A stretch of DNA of 64,000 bases from JAVJSU01 sp040219275 (lineage in GTDB: Bacteria; Chloroflexota; Anaerolineae; Aggregatilineales; Phototrophicaceae). Positions 43,162 to 52,226 of this stretch are shown one piece after another (within the stretch, counting starts at the first letter, position 1; each line of letters opens with the position of its first letter). Made by a program: the position numbers and the translations under genes. The stretch lies in NCBI GenBank assembly GCA_040219275.1, contig JAVJSU010000039.1, forward strand, positions 248,001 through 312,000, read 5' to 3'. The notes under the pieces are model-generated. The model saw only the letters and a program-made list of their open reading frames with translations, did not search any database and was not told where the DNA came from.

Positions 43162-44352
43162 TTAGGAGGCTTGCTCCATCTCATGACGAATAGACGTTGC
43201 CAATGCCTGAATGTGTGGCGCAGGCAACACGCCTAAATCCAGACGTAAACCTTCTGTGAGGCGCTCGTAAGCGATAAGTGCGTCCGCGTGCATCCCAAGT
43301 TCGTGATACAAATTCATGATACTGGTGATAATATCCTCGCGATTACGATTATTCGCCGCCGCCCGCAGATACAATCCCAATGCCTCACGGTGATGTCCCG
43401 CATCCTCTTTGGCTTTCGCCAATCCCGCCAGCGCCTCGCCATAATCCTGTGCCAACTCGACACGGCGATTCAGCACCCAGGGCATCGTCATCCCGTTCAG
43501 GAAGTCCCCACCATATAACTGATCTGCCTGCTCCAGCAAATCCATCGCGTCACCATCGTTGGCGATACCACTTCGTTGAACAGTATCTGTAAAGCTGATG
43601 ACATCATAGCTCAGTTCAATATCCGGCGAAATGCGATAAAAGCCTGACCAATACGCGGTCAAATCGATCCCAAGCACTTCGCTGATTTTACGCTTGGTCA
43701 CATGAAAGACGTTCGTCGCTTCTCTCACGGTCAGGTTAGGCCAGAAGGTATCGAAAATTTCGTTACGGGTGACCATCCCGCGATCCACCAGATAAAAGAA
43801 GAGCGCACGGGGCAATACACCGTCCCAATTATTGACTTCTTTACCATTAAGGAGCACCCGCCCCTCGCCGAATGACCGAACTTCTAGCAAAATCGAATCA
43901 GTTTGACGATTCGTGTAATCCGATAACATAAAAGCGTCGCTCGTCGGGATAAACGACGTTTTACCTGCCAGCTTCGCGTGACTAATAAAGGATTGCGGAA
44001 TTTGACGACTCAATAAGATTGCCCGTGAATCCCCTAATATTTCAATCAACATCGGCAAAAATTTATCCAGTTCTGGCAATTTTGCGCGATCAACCTCATC
44101 CAGAATAAGAAATTTCGCATCCGCAGGATCAGTCGAATTAATCTGCTCTTGCAAAGATGTTTTGAGTTGTTCCATCAAATCATCCCGCGACAGCTTCTTA
44201 CCGTTAAATCGAATATAGACCGCATCTGTATCCAAAAATTCCGCGAGGATAAGATGTTGACTGGCATAATTCGGATGAACCGCAATGAGGCGAACTTGAT
44301 CCGGCAGGTTATGTAATTGTTCGACTGCAATGGATTGCAGAGATATGCTCAT
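43162..44352 (-). CDS. BTAD/SARP-like transcriptional regulator with a degenerate N-terminal ATPase-like domain
   Basis: A 396-residue regulator. The N-terminal ~140 residues resemble a STAND/MalT-type ATPase fragment: a Walker-B-like LILDEVDRA and ILLSRQIPQS are present, but no P-loop is seen. Residues ~150-240 form a winged helix (ALFFYLVDRGMVTRNEIFD, TVREATNVFHVTKRKISEVL). Residues ~255-390 form the bacterial transcriptional activator domain of helical TPR-like repeats. GGAG precedes the ATG. It is likely to activate nearby or envelope genes by protein-protein sensing, with no nucleotide switch. The upstream 197 bases show no clear promoter. Confidence 0.78.
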   Translation of the reverse strand: MSISLQSIAVEQLHNLPDQVRLIAVHPNYASQHLILAEFLDTDAVYIRFNGKKLSRDDLMEQLKTSLQEQINSTDPADAKFLILDEVDRAKLPELDKFLPMLIEILGDSRAILLSRQIPQSFISHAKLAGKTSFIPTSDAFMLSDYTNRQTDSILLEVRSFGEGRVLLNGKEVNNWDGVLPRALFFYLVDRGMVTRNEIFDTFWPNLTVREATNVFHVTKRKISEVLGIDLTAYWSGFYRISPDIELSYDVISFTDTVQRSGIANDGDAMDLLEQADQLYGGDFLNGMTMPWVLNRRVELAQDYGEALAGLAKAKEDAGHHREALGLYLRAAANNRNREDIITSIMNLYHELGMHADALIAYERLTEGLRLDLGVLPAPHIQALATSIRHEMEQAS

Positions 44353-44549
44353 ATTTCAACTCCGATGTGTTCAACACACGCTGGTCAGGAACACACAAAA
44401 CTAAAGAAACCATGTATTATAATCCATAGTACAGGAACAAATCACAATAAACAATTAACGTTCTGGAATTGTGTAGGTGTTAAATCTGTTTTCCTGTAAT
44501 CCACGCATTAAGGACACAGGTTGAGGATATTTAAGAGTCCTGAAGTCCG

Positions 44550-46769
44550 TTATGCAGGATTACAACGATAGGCTTCTACCACACTACGCACGAAACCGAT
44601 CTTTGATAACACGCGGGTCAGTTGTTGTGGGTCAAGCACTTCCATCGTGATGTGGAAGGTCGCAATGTCATTTCTTGTGGATACGCGCACTTCAGACAGA
44701 TTGATTTTCTCATCAGCGATCACCGTGCTGACATCACGCATCAAGCCTTCGCGGTCATACGCGACAATCTCTACCGGCACGGCATACCGTTGTTCATCAT
44801 CCGCCCCGCCCCACGATACATCAATCAGCCGCTCACGATCAGAAATTGAGAGGATGTTCGGGCAATCATCACGGTGCACGGTCACGCCACGCCCACGTGT
44901 AATATACCCGACGATATGATCGCTCGGCATCGGGTTACAACAATTGGCAAGGTTGACCATCAAGCCACCCGTGCCTTGAATCTTAACGCCCGTGCCACCA
45001 TCGACCTTAAGCGAGGTAGAACGTGGTCGTGTCTTAAAGACCGTATGCACATCTTCTAATTTTTGACTTTCACGTTCAGCATCAAGAATCCGATGCGCAA
45101 TCTGACCACCGTTAATCTCACCGGAACCTACCGCCGCCAGAAAATCTTCCATACGACCAAAGTCAAATAGATTGGCTACCGCTTCAAACGTCATCGTATC
45201 CAGCACACCGACGCGCTTTAGCTCACGTTCGAGCACTTCACGCCCCAGCGAAATATGCTTGTCACGGTTCAGCTTACGGAACCAATACCGGATCTTGCTC
45301 CGTGCGCGATTGGTTCTTACGTAACCCAGATCAGTATTCAGCCAATCCATACTCGGACCGCCACGTTTCGACGTAATAATCTCGATCTGATCGCCCATTT
45401 TAAGCTCATGGTTCAAGCTCACCAGCCGACCATTCACTTTAGCACCACGACACCGATGCCCGATGTCTGTGTGGATGTGATAGGCGAAATCCACCGGCGT
45501 AGAATTCACGGGAAGATCGACAATATCGCCCTTCGGGGTATATGCATATACACGATCCTGAAACACCTCATTCTTCATCGTATCGACGAAGGCTTCAGCA
45601 TCGTCTTTGACCTCAGGACCGAATTCCATCAAACGGCGCAAATAGGTCAACCGTTTTTGAAGTTGCTCATCATGTTGAGCACTACCTTCTTTGTATCGCC
45701 AATGCGCGGCGACACCATATTCAGCATGTTCGTGCATTTCCATCGTGCGGATTTGCACTTCGATAATTTTGCCATTCTCGTCAATGACTGCCGTATGCAA
45801 ACTCTGATAAAAATTGTCTTTCGGCGCGGCGATATAATCATCGAATTCGTCGGCGATGGGTCGCCACAAATTATGTACCACACCCAACACGAGATAACAT
45901 TGCGCTTTCGTATTGACGATCACGCGCACCGCACGCACGTCAAAAATCTCAGAGAATGGTAAGTTTTTCTTCTGCATTTTGCGGGCGATACTGCAAATGT
46001 GCTTGGGGCGACCCGTGATTAATGGATTGGCAATACCTTCAACTTCAAGATTCTCACGCAGTTTCACCACAATATTATTGATGTAGTTTTCGCGGTCTGC
46101 GCGGCGCTCGTCGATGCTTGTCGCAATAGCACGGTAGGTTTCAGGCTCCAAATACCGGAAGCTCAGGTCTTCTAGCTCCCATTTTAACTGCCAGATGCCA
46201 AGACGATTTGCCAGAGGCGCGAAAATTTCCATCGTCTCGCGTGCAATACGTTGTTGCTTGTGTGGGGGCATATAACCCAATGTCCGCATATTATGCAGAC
46301 GATCCGCCAGCTTAATCAGCACCACGCGGACATCGTCGCCCATCGTCAGCAACATCTTGCGGATATATTCAAACTCGCGGTTGGCATCTTTGGCGCGTTT
46401 GCCGGTGGATTCTTTATCGACGTTAATCGGCAATTGGCGCAATTTGGTAACACCATCAACCATGTTGGCGATGACTTTACCGAACTCGTTTTTAATATCC
46501 TCGTGGGTGATGTCAGTGTCTTCTACGGTATCGTGGAGTAAACCAGCGGCGATTGCTTCGGCATCAAGTTTCATCTCTGCTAAAATGGAGGCAACAGCCA
46601 CACAATGGGTAAAATATGGCTCTCCAGATTTACGCACCTGCCCGTCATGCGCTTTTTCTGCTTTGTAATAGGCACGCTCAACCAGCGCACGGTCATTCGG
46701 TGTCAAATCAGGGAGATTGGCAAGCAAAGCATCGAGATTTAATGAGGCAGTCGCAACAACAGGAGCCAT
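44550..46769 (-). CDS. Bifunctional (p)ppGpp synthetase/hydrolase (RelA/SpoT homologue)
   Basis: A 739-residue long RSH protein that sets alarmone levels in starvation. The hydrolase HD domain is intact (FTHCVAVASIL, GLLHDTVEDTDIT). The synthetase domain carries GRPKHICSIARKM, FDVRAVRVIV and the EVQIRT motif. TGS (YAYTPKGDIVDLPVNSTPVD) and C-terminal ACT domains follow, with a zinc-finger-like NLANCCNPMPSD segment. Both activities are therefore likely. AAAGG precedes the ATG. It is divergent from moeA and shares the intergenic promoter region. Confidence 0.93.
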   Translation of the reverse strand: MAPVVATASLNLDALLANLPDLTPNDRALVERAYYKAEKAHDGQVRKSGEPYFTHCVAVASILAEMKLDAEAIAAGLLHDTVEDTDITHEDIKNEFGKVIANMVDGVTKLRQLPINVDKESTGKRAKDANREFEYIRKMLLTMGDDVRVVLIKLADRLHNMRTLGYMPPHKQQRIARETMEIFAPLANRLGIWQLKWELEDLSFRYLEPETYRAIATSIDERRADRENYINNIVVKLRENLEVEGIANPLITGRPKHICSIARKMQKKNLPFSEIFDVRAVRVIVNTKAQCYLVLGVVHNLWRPIADEFDDYIAAPKDNFYQSLHTAVIDENGKIIEVQIRTMEMHEHAEYGVAAHWRYKEGSAQHDEQLQKRLTYLRRLMEFGPEVKDDAEAFVDTMKNEVFQDRVYAYTPKGDIVDLPVNSTPVDFAYHIHTDIGHRCRGAKVNGRLVSLNHELKMGDQIEIITSKRGGPSMDWLNTDLGYVRTNRARSKIRYWFRKLNRDKHISLGREVLERELKRVGVLDTMTFEAVANLFDFGRMEDFLAAVGSGEINGGQIAHRILDAERESQKLEDVHTVFKTRPRSTSLKVDGGTGVKIQGTGGLMVNLANCCNPMPSDHIVGYITRGRGVTVHRDDCPNILSISDRERLIDVSWGGADDEQRYAVPVEIVAYDREGLMRDVSTVIADEKINLSEVRVSTRNDIATFHITMEVLDPQQLTRVLSKIGFVRSVVEAYRCNPA

Positions 46770-46854
46770 AATTAACCTTTACAGCATGTTTTGATTAAAT
46801 ATTGTACATCAAACTTAATCTTTTCATCCACAAATTGTGCAGGCAAAATAGAAC

Positions 46855-46860
46855 TATAAT
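46855..46860 (+). promoter_or_regulatory. Possible -10 element of moeA
   Basis: TATAAT lies 39 bases before the moeA start, without a good -35, in the gap shared with the divergent RSH gene. Confidence 0.35.
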
Positions 46861-46899
46861 GAAACTATGATGAAATGTTTACATAAATCGGGAACCTAA

Positions 46900-48138
46900 A
46901 TGACTGATCTACTAAACGTTGACGACGCACTTCAAATTATCCTAAGCCGTATTGAGCAAGTATCATCCGAAGACATTGAGCTTGAATCCGCCTTGAACCG
47001 TGTACTCGCACAGGACATCAGCGCGCCCACGAACTTACCACCATTCGCCAATTCTAGCATGGATGGTTACGCCGTTCGGAGCGAAGATATTCAACAAGCA
47101 ACCCGCGAAACACCGAGAAGACTCGCCGTCGTGATGGACATTCCCGCTGGCAAAACACCGGAAAAAGCCATCGATACCGGTCAAGCCGCTCGAATCATGA
47201 CGGGTGCACCATTGCCCGATGGCGCAGATGCCGTGATCCCTGTCGAAGATACAGACGCAAATTGGCGCACATGGATTAATGAAACCACAGCACAACAGGT
47301 CGCCATTTATAGAACAGTTGAGTCCGGCGCTTATGTGCGTGCAATTGGTGAAGACATCCGTCAGGGTGTGCAAGTGCTAAAAAATGGCACGCTCTTACGT
47401 CCTCAAGAAATCGGGATGCTCGCCGCGCTCGGCTTCCCACGCGTAAAGGTCGTCCGTCAGCCCTTAGTCGCCATACTCACCACAGGCGACGAACTTGTTA
47501 ATGTCGATCAGCCCCTCACCCCCGGCAAAATCCGCGATGTGAACACGTACACACTGACCGGACTCGTCCATGCAAATGGTGGCGTGGTCTATCCGTTGCC
47601 CATCGCGCGTGATTCACTGGAAGAAGTACGCAACCTGTTTAAGTCTGCCCTGCAACCCAAACCGGATATGTTGATTAGCTCCGCGGGTGTTTCCGTCGGC
47701 GCGGCTGATCTCATTCGTACTGTGCTTGAAGAACTCGGCGAGGTTGGCTTCTGGCGAATTAATTTGCGTCCGGGCAAGCCTTTAGCCTTTGGTCACATTC
47801 AAGATGTGCCGTTCTTTGGCTTACCGGGCAACCCCGTTTCGGCGATGGTCACATTTGAAGTGCTGGTGCGTCCGGCATTATTGAAGATGGCGGGGAGAGT
47901 TGCAAAGGATCGCATAATACAGGCGGTATGCGACGAAGATATAAAATCTGACGGACGGCGTAGTTACATTCGCGTGAACCTCGTAGAAAAGGACGGCGTT
48001 TATCACGCGACGACAACCGGTACGCAAAGTTCAGGCGCGTTAATGTCAATGGTCATCGCAGATGGATTGATGATCGTACCGGAGGACGTGCAAAGCGTTA
48101 AGGCAGGCACAACATTAGATGTACGTTTACTGAAGTAA
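46900..48138 (+). CDS. moeA: Molybdopterin molybdenumtransferase
   Basis: A 412-residue enzyme that inserts molybdate into adenylylated molybdopterin, the last common step of cofactor synthesis. The family signatures are present: PPFANSSMDGYAVR, ARIMTGAPLPDGADAVIPVE, ILTTGDELV, SSAGVSVGAADLI and FFGLPGNPVSAM. The four-domain length is normal. It completes a pathway whose middle steps (moaC, moaDE) lie 20 kb away. MogA/MoaB was not found here. It ends before a terminator that belongs to the opposite strand. Confidence 0.95.
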   Translation: MTDLLNVDDALQIILSRIEQVSSEDIELESALNRVLAQDISAPTNLPPFANSSMDGYAVRSEDIQQATRETPRRLAVVMDIPAGKTPEKAIDTGQAARIMTGAPLPDGADAVIPVEDTDANWRTWINETTAQQVAIYRTVESGAYVRAIGEDIRQGVQVLKNGTLLRPQEIGMLAALGFPRVKVVRQPLVAILTTGDELVNVDQPLTPGKIRDVNTYTLTGLVHANGGVVYPLPIARDSLEEVRNLFKSALQPKPDMLISSAGVSVGAADLIRTVLEELGEVGFWRINLRPGKPLAFGHIQDVPFFGLPGNPVSAMVTFEVLVRPALLKMAGRVAKDRIIQAVCDEDIKSDGRRSYIRVNLVEKDGVYHATTTGTQSSGALMSMVIADGLMIVPEDVQSVKAGTTLDVRLLK

Positions 48139-48149
48139 AAAAACGCAAC

Positions 48150-48182
48150 AAAAAAGGATGTGCATGGTTTAGATGCACATCC
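48150..48182 (-). terminator. Intrinsic terminator of the S1-domain gene
   Basis: A perfect 10-bp stem (48156-48165 with 48173-48182) is followed on the minus strand by six T residues and a further T-rich run. It also lies just after moeA. Confidence 0.85.
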
Positions 48183-48197
48183 CTGTTACATTACTGC

Positions 48198-48911
48198 TTA
48201 GTTACTGTCAACGTGGCGTAGCGTACGTGCAATAATATCTTCTTGCAATTCGCTGGAACGCTTCTTGGAACGTTTGCGGTTGTTCTTATCAGCCGCTAAA
48301 TCCTCATCAGAAGATTCCATCGCCCGGCGGAATGCCATCGCCATTGCAGTCGGCACTTCTTCTTCGTCCTCATCCTGATAGGATTCCACAGTCGGAGTCT
48401 CACCCTTCATGCTGAGGTCGATCTGGCGCTTTCTGCGATTGACTTTGAGGATACGCACCTCAACTTCTTGATCCATGCTCACCACATCGGAAGGTGACTT
48501 GACGTAACCTTCTGCCAGTTCGGAAACATGCACCATGCCCGGACGTTCCGTGCCAATATCGACGAAAACGCCGAATGTCTCAATACGGACGATCTTACCC
48601 GGAATGACATCACCTTCTTTAAGGTTGTCCCAGCTAACCGCGGGGGGTTTTTCCATAGACAGCGCGACACGATCTTCGCCTTTGTCTACTTTCAGAATGT
48701 AAACCGTAATTTGGTCGCCGACTTTCACCACATCTTCTACGTTACGCACAGATTTACCAAGCTGTGAGATATGTAGCAGGGCATCCTTGCCGACACCCAC
48801 ATCGACAAACGCACCGTACAATTCAATCCGCTTTACTGTGCCGGTCAATTGCATACCGGGTTTTAACGCTTCAATTGATGTGGGGGCGGCGGTATTTACA
48901 TCTTCACTCAT
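48198..48911 (-). CDS. RNA-binding protein with two S1 domains
   Basis: A 237-residue protein with two S1 (OB-fold) domains at ~15-90 and ~95-172 (GAFVDVGVGKDALLHISQL and GVFVDIGTERPGMVHVSEL). A flexible acidic then basic tail (RKRSKKRSS) follows. It resembles short ribosomal protein S1-like or YugI-type factors seen in Gram-positive bacteria and Chloroflexota, which bind mRNA or ribosomes. It is too short to be canonical S1, which has 4-6 domains. GAGGAG precedes the ATG. Confidence 0.88.
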   Translation of the reverse strand: MSEDVNTAAPTSIEALKPGMQLTGTVKRIELYGAFVDVGVGKDALLHISQLGKSVRNVEDVVKVGDQITVYILKVDKGEDRVALSMEKPPAVSWDNLKEGDVIPGKIVRIETFGVFVDIGTERPGMVHVSELAEGYVKSPSDVVSMDQEVEVRILKVNRRKRQIDLSMKGETPTVESYQDEDEEEVPTAMAMAFRRAMESSDEDLAADKNNRKRSKKRSSELQEDIIARTLRHVDSN

Positions 48912-48986
48912 TGCCCTGCTCCTCGTTCCTATACTCGATTACATCTGTGCCACACAATGCGGCATTCGTTGATAAAAGTCTGCTAA

Positions 48987-49667
48987 CTATTCTTCATCAG
49001 GGCGTGGTGTAAGCGTTACGCTTGGCGTAACTTCAAAATCGCCGCCCATATATGCGCTGTAAGCCTGATAGCCTTCCCATTCATGCAAATCGTTTGTCTG
49101 GGTCAGCAATTCCATACGATCCGGTGAGAAATACGCGAAGCCGATCACCTCACTGGTTTCGGACAATTCACCATTTTCGCCCGCAATGAAGGAATAAATG
49201 AGCATCTGGTCTTCAGGGTAAAACAGTGTAAACACGCCCTGTTCACCGCTCAGTGTTTCGCCGATTAAATAGGTCGGGTCGCCAAAGGTCTCAACGACTT
49301 CGCCCAACGTATTGGTTGGCGCTGTTTGCAAAATAATTATGTCCACAACCTCGCCGGATTCGGAGTACATCTGGCAACAACTATCGCCATCAGTCTGTCC
49401 CCAAATTGCACCAATCACTTCTGTATCATCGCTCGAACGTGTCTCAAGATCAGATAATGTCGGATCATCTTCGATAATATTCAGCGCATCATTCCATTCG
49501 GTTTCGCCGGGGACTATTCCGCGCCAACAGGGTGGACCGCAGGGTTCACCACTCAGGAAACTTGAATCCTGTAATAAGTTTTCATTTCGCAGTTCTGGTG
49601 TGGGCGCACAAGCGGCGATGAGCACGACCAAAACAGCGATAGCTGGTATCAGGAAGCGTCGATTCAT
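48987..49667 (-). CDS. Lipoprotein of unknown function
   Basis: A 226-residue exported lipoprotein. ATG 49667 gives the signal MNRRFLIPAIAVLVVLIAAC with lipobox cysteine at residue 20. The mature part has four further cysteines in two close pairs (GEPCGPPCW and DSCCQM), an acidic character and a Thr/Pro tail. No family is recognised. The Cys pairs suggest disulfides. It lies 75 bases upstream of the S1-protein gene on the same strand. Its own leader contains the alternative hairpins described at 49790-49892. Confidence 0.7.
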   Translation of the reverse strand: MNRRFLIPAIAVLVVLIAACAPTPELRNENLLQDSSFLSGEPCGPPCWRGIVPGETEWNDALNIIEDDPTLSDLETRSSDDTEVIGAIWGQTDGDSCCQMYSESGEVVDIIILQTAPTNTLGEVVETFGDPTYLIGETLSGEQGVFTLFYPEDQMLIYSFIAGENGELSETSEVIGFAYFSPDRMELLTQTNDLHEWEGYQAYSAYMGGDFEVTPSVTLTPRPDEE

Positions 49668-49789
49668 TATCAATCCACTTTCGTTAACAAGGCAAGCTGT
49701 ATGATGATATGTAAGTGGGGTCGGGGGTTTTGGTATATCACTCCCAGCGCTCTATATGCTTTCACTATATTTAGGCATATATATAATCA

Positions 49790-49892
49790 CTGCCGGATGT
49801 CACCATCCGGCAGAATGTATCAATAGCGTGGGCTAGTATAGCTCATGGACTAGCATTCTGCCAGAGTGGTTTTGATCTCAAAACGCACGCTA
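49790..49892 (-). promoter_or_regulatory. Region of mutually exclusive hairpins between the PPC gene and the lipoprotein gene
   Basis: A perfect 10-bp hairpin (49790-49799 with 49804-49813, TCAC loop) shares bases 49809-49813 with a competing 9-bp pairing (49809-49817 with 49854-49862). GCTAGT/ACTAGC (49832-49837 with 49849-49854) nests inside, and TAGCGTG/CACGCTA (49824-49830 with 49886-49892) offers a further alternative. No T-run follows on either strand. It could be a processing or termination structure or a regulatory switch. Confidence 0.45.
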
Positions 49893-49911
49893 CAGAAAAT
49901 CACATTAACGG

Positions 49912-52107
49912 CTAATCTATGCGTAAAGTCAGGGTATAGGAACCTGCTGTACCACCATAAATCGTGCCATAACGTGTAGAGATAACCGTATACGTCCCGT
50001 CTTCAGTGAGTAGGATGTTACTTATCAACGAATCCGTCGTGCCTTCGTTGGCATCATCGTTCGCGGCGATCTCAATTCCAGCAGAATTCAACAGGAAAAG
50101 TGACGTATCCAGATTGCCATTAGAGCGCATATCCAACGTGACCACATCCCCCGCCTGCCCTTCAAATGTATAGACATCGAAGGTATTGTTTCCGCTTAAA
50201 TTACCGGGAACACCAACACCCGTGCTGATCGACACCGCCGAAGCCAATTCCTCTTGATAGTTGATGGTTTCGCTTCCGCCCAGCAAACCTAAGTTGCCAA
50301 CAGACGCAGTGCCGTTCGGGTTATCGACAGAAAACCCAACCAGATAATGCTCGTCAAACGTGATGGTTGCAGTTTGGCTGAAGATCAAATTGCCTGCCAC
50401 CGTGATATAAACGGTGAATTGTACCGGCAACGTATCATTACACTCGTTACGATGCCAGATGTCCACCTCATATGGACCGATCAACAGGAAACCCTGTGGC
50501 CAGTACACATATGCGGTTGGCGTAGACGGCGAAATCGCACAATTTACATTGCTGAAGTCGCGGATCAATCGTCCACCTGTCGGCGAGGTCGGCACATCGT
50601 TATAGATCGAGTTCAATTGCGGGTCACGTACCAGTAAGCGCAAATCCGCGTTACCGTTCCATGTCACAGTGATTTCTACATCACCGGTTGGCAATTGCAA
50701 ATCAAGGATATTTTGCGGCAGATTAGCGGATGCCTGACCGGAAAGGATGAGTGTATATGTACCTTCCGTCGCACCGATATCTTTACCATAACGTGTCGCA
50801 ACTACTGTGTAGGTATCCGCAGTGGGCAAGCGCAACGCAGTCAAACCGGAATCCGTATTGATGGCTGTTTGCAGATCATCATTGGCATCAATCACGTTAC
50901 CAGCTGAGTCAAGTACAAGGAATAACGTGTCCAGACTGCCCAATGTACGCGACATGGTCAGCGAGACAATTTCGCCCGCTTCCGCTGTAAACTGATATGT
51001 CTGATACGGCATTTCATTGAGAATCGCACCCTGTACCGGAACATCTTGAAGCAAATCCTGTGCGGGCAAAGCTAGTAATTCAGCGGCGGGCGTGGTGAGT
51101 ACCTGAGTATCCGTATACGGACCACTTGGAAGATTTTCCGCTGTACCGTCTTCATTGACGAAGAACCCACTGATGAATACATTAAAGTCATTCGGTGCGG
51201 GCGGACGCAGTGTGCCAGTGATTGTATCCACCGTGACACCATCTACCGTCACATCCACCGTGAAGTTAACCGGCGCGCTACCCCCTTCACAACCCTGACG
51301 ATAGTAAATCAGGATTTCGTAACTACCGGTAGACACCGGACCAGCGGGCCATTGTGCGGTCTCAACATTATTTTCTGTGGAGATCACTTCACACAACCCG
51401 TTGACATCAAAGCCAAATGTGCCGCCGTTGGTTGTTGTCCGCGAATCCCAGAAAAGTGATTCGCCGTTCGGGTCGCGTACTTGCAAGTTTATGTCGTCGG
51501 GCGTGTCCCAGCGTAAATCAACCTGAATTCCGCTATTGGTGAGTACCTGCCCGACTGAAAACTCGCGCACAACAGTGTCTACTGCTTCTTCCGTCGGTGC
51601 GGGTGTTTCTACCGCTTCTGTTGATTCAACAACCTCTGTTGCTTCAACCTCAGGCGTGGTTTCTTCTTCTAGTGCTGATGGCGATTCAATCTCAAGCGAC
51701 AATGTAAATGACCCTGATGTGCTCGTTTCTACCCCGGCAGTCACAAATACCGTGACGTAATAAACACCGGATTGTGGCAACGGCACGCCGATCAAATCGA
51801 CAATGCCCGTCGCTTGCGAATCTGAAAGCTGTGCAACAGACTGACCTGAAGAGTCAGTCAACAGAAGCGTCAGTGCAAAGCCCGCTTCACTTGCAACATT
51901 CAAGGTCGCAATATCACCCGAATTCGCAGAAAACGTATAGACCTGCGCCGGGTTAATTGTACTGATCGTTCCCTCTACAGGTGTACCGGGAACGATGGAT
52001 CGCCCACTTTGTTGCGCCTGTACAAAAGACACGCCCAACAAAATAAGCATTGATAGAACCGCCAGAACTAAAATCCGACGGGTTTGATGTTTTGACAAAT
52101 TGTGCAT
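49912..52107 (-). CDS. Secreted protein with repeated PPC (bacterial pre-peptidase C-terminal) domains
   Basis: A 731-residue exported protein: an N-terminal signal peptide ending VQAQQ, followed by at least three PPC-type beta-sandwich units (each with a YTFSANSGDIATLN, YQFTAEAGEIVSLT or YTFEGQAGDVVTLD strand). Two additional related domains (IQVDLRWDTPDDINLQVRDP and VEITVTWNGNADLRLLVRDP) lie between them. A Thr/Glu/Val-rich linker occupies ~145-175. There is no catalytic domain, so it probably binds or displays on the surface. AAGGAGA precedes the ATG. It is the third gene of a same-strand cluster with the M23 and PD40 genes. Confidence 0.8.
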   Translation of the reverse strand: MHNLSKHQTRRILVLAVLSMLILLGVSFVQAQQSGRSIVPGTPVEGTISTINPAQVYTFSANSGDIATLNVASEAGFALTLLLTDSSGQSVAQLSDSQATGIVDLIGVPLPQSGVYYVTVFVTAGVETSTSGSFTLSLEIESPSALEEETTPEVEATEVVESTEAVETPAPTEEAVDTVVREFSVGQVLTNSGIQVDLRWDTPDDINLQVRDPNGESLFWDSRTTTNGGTFGFDVNGLCEVISTENNVETAQWPAGPVSTGSYEILIYYRQGCEGGSAPVNFTVDVTVDGVTVDTITGTLRPPAPNDFNVFISGFFVNEDGTAENLPSGPYTDTQVLTTPAAELLALPAQDLLQDVPVQGAILNEMPYQTYQFTAEAGEIVSLTMSRTLGSLDTLFLVLDSAGNVIDANDDLQTAINTDSGLTALRLPTADTYTVVATRYGKDIGATEGTYTLILSGQASANLPQNILDLQLPTGDVEITVTWNGNADLRLLVRDPQLNSIYNDVPTSPTGGRLIRDFSNVNCAISPSTPTAYVYWPQGFLLIGPYEVDIWHRNECNDTLPVQFTVYITVAGNLIFSQTATITFDEHYLVGFSVDNPNGTASVGNLGLLGGSETINYQEELASAVSISTGVGVPGNLSGNNTFDVYTFEGQAGDVVTLDMRSNGNLDTSLFLLNSAGIEIAANDDANEGTTDSLISNILLTEDGTYTVISTRYGTIYGGTAGSYTLTLRID

Positions 52108-52226
52108 TCGTCATTTCTCCTTAACGGATAGCAACATAACGCGCAAAAATAAGTTTAGCTTAGATTAGAACCAACTGCTATGTGTGAAAACAACGCCTTA
52201 CCAACGATATTGACGTAATTCCCGCT

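Noticed and set aside
49690..49790. TTGGTAT near 49733 as a third copy of the ATACCAA element
   Set aside because: Only the short end matches. The inner arm and the opposite terminus are missing.
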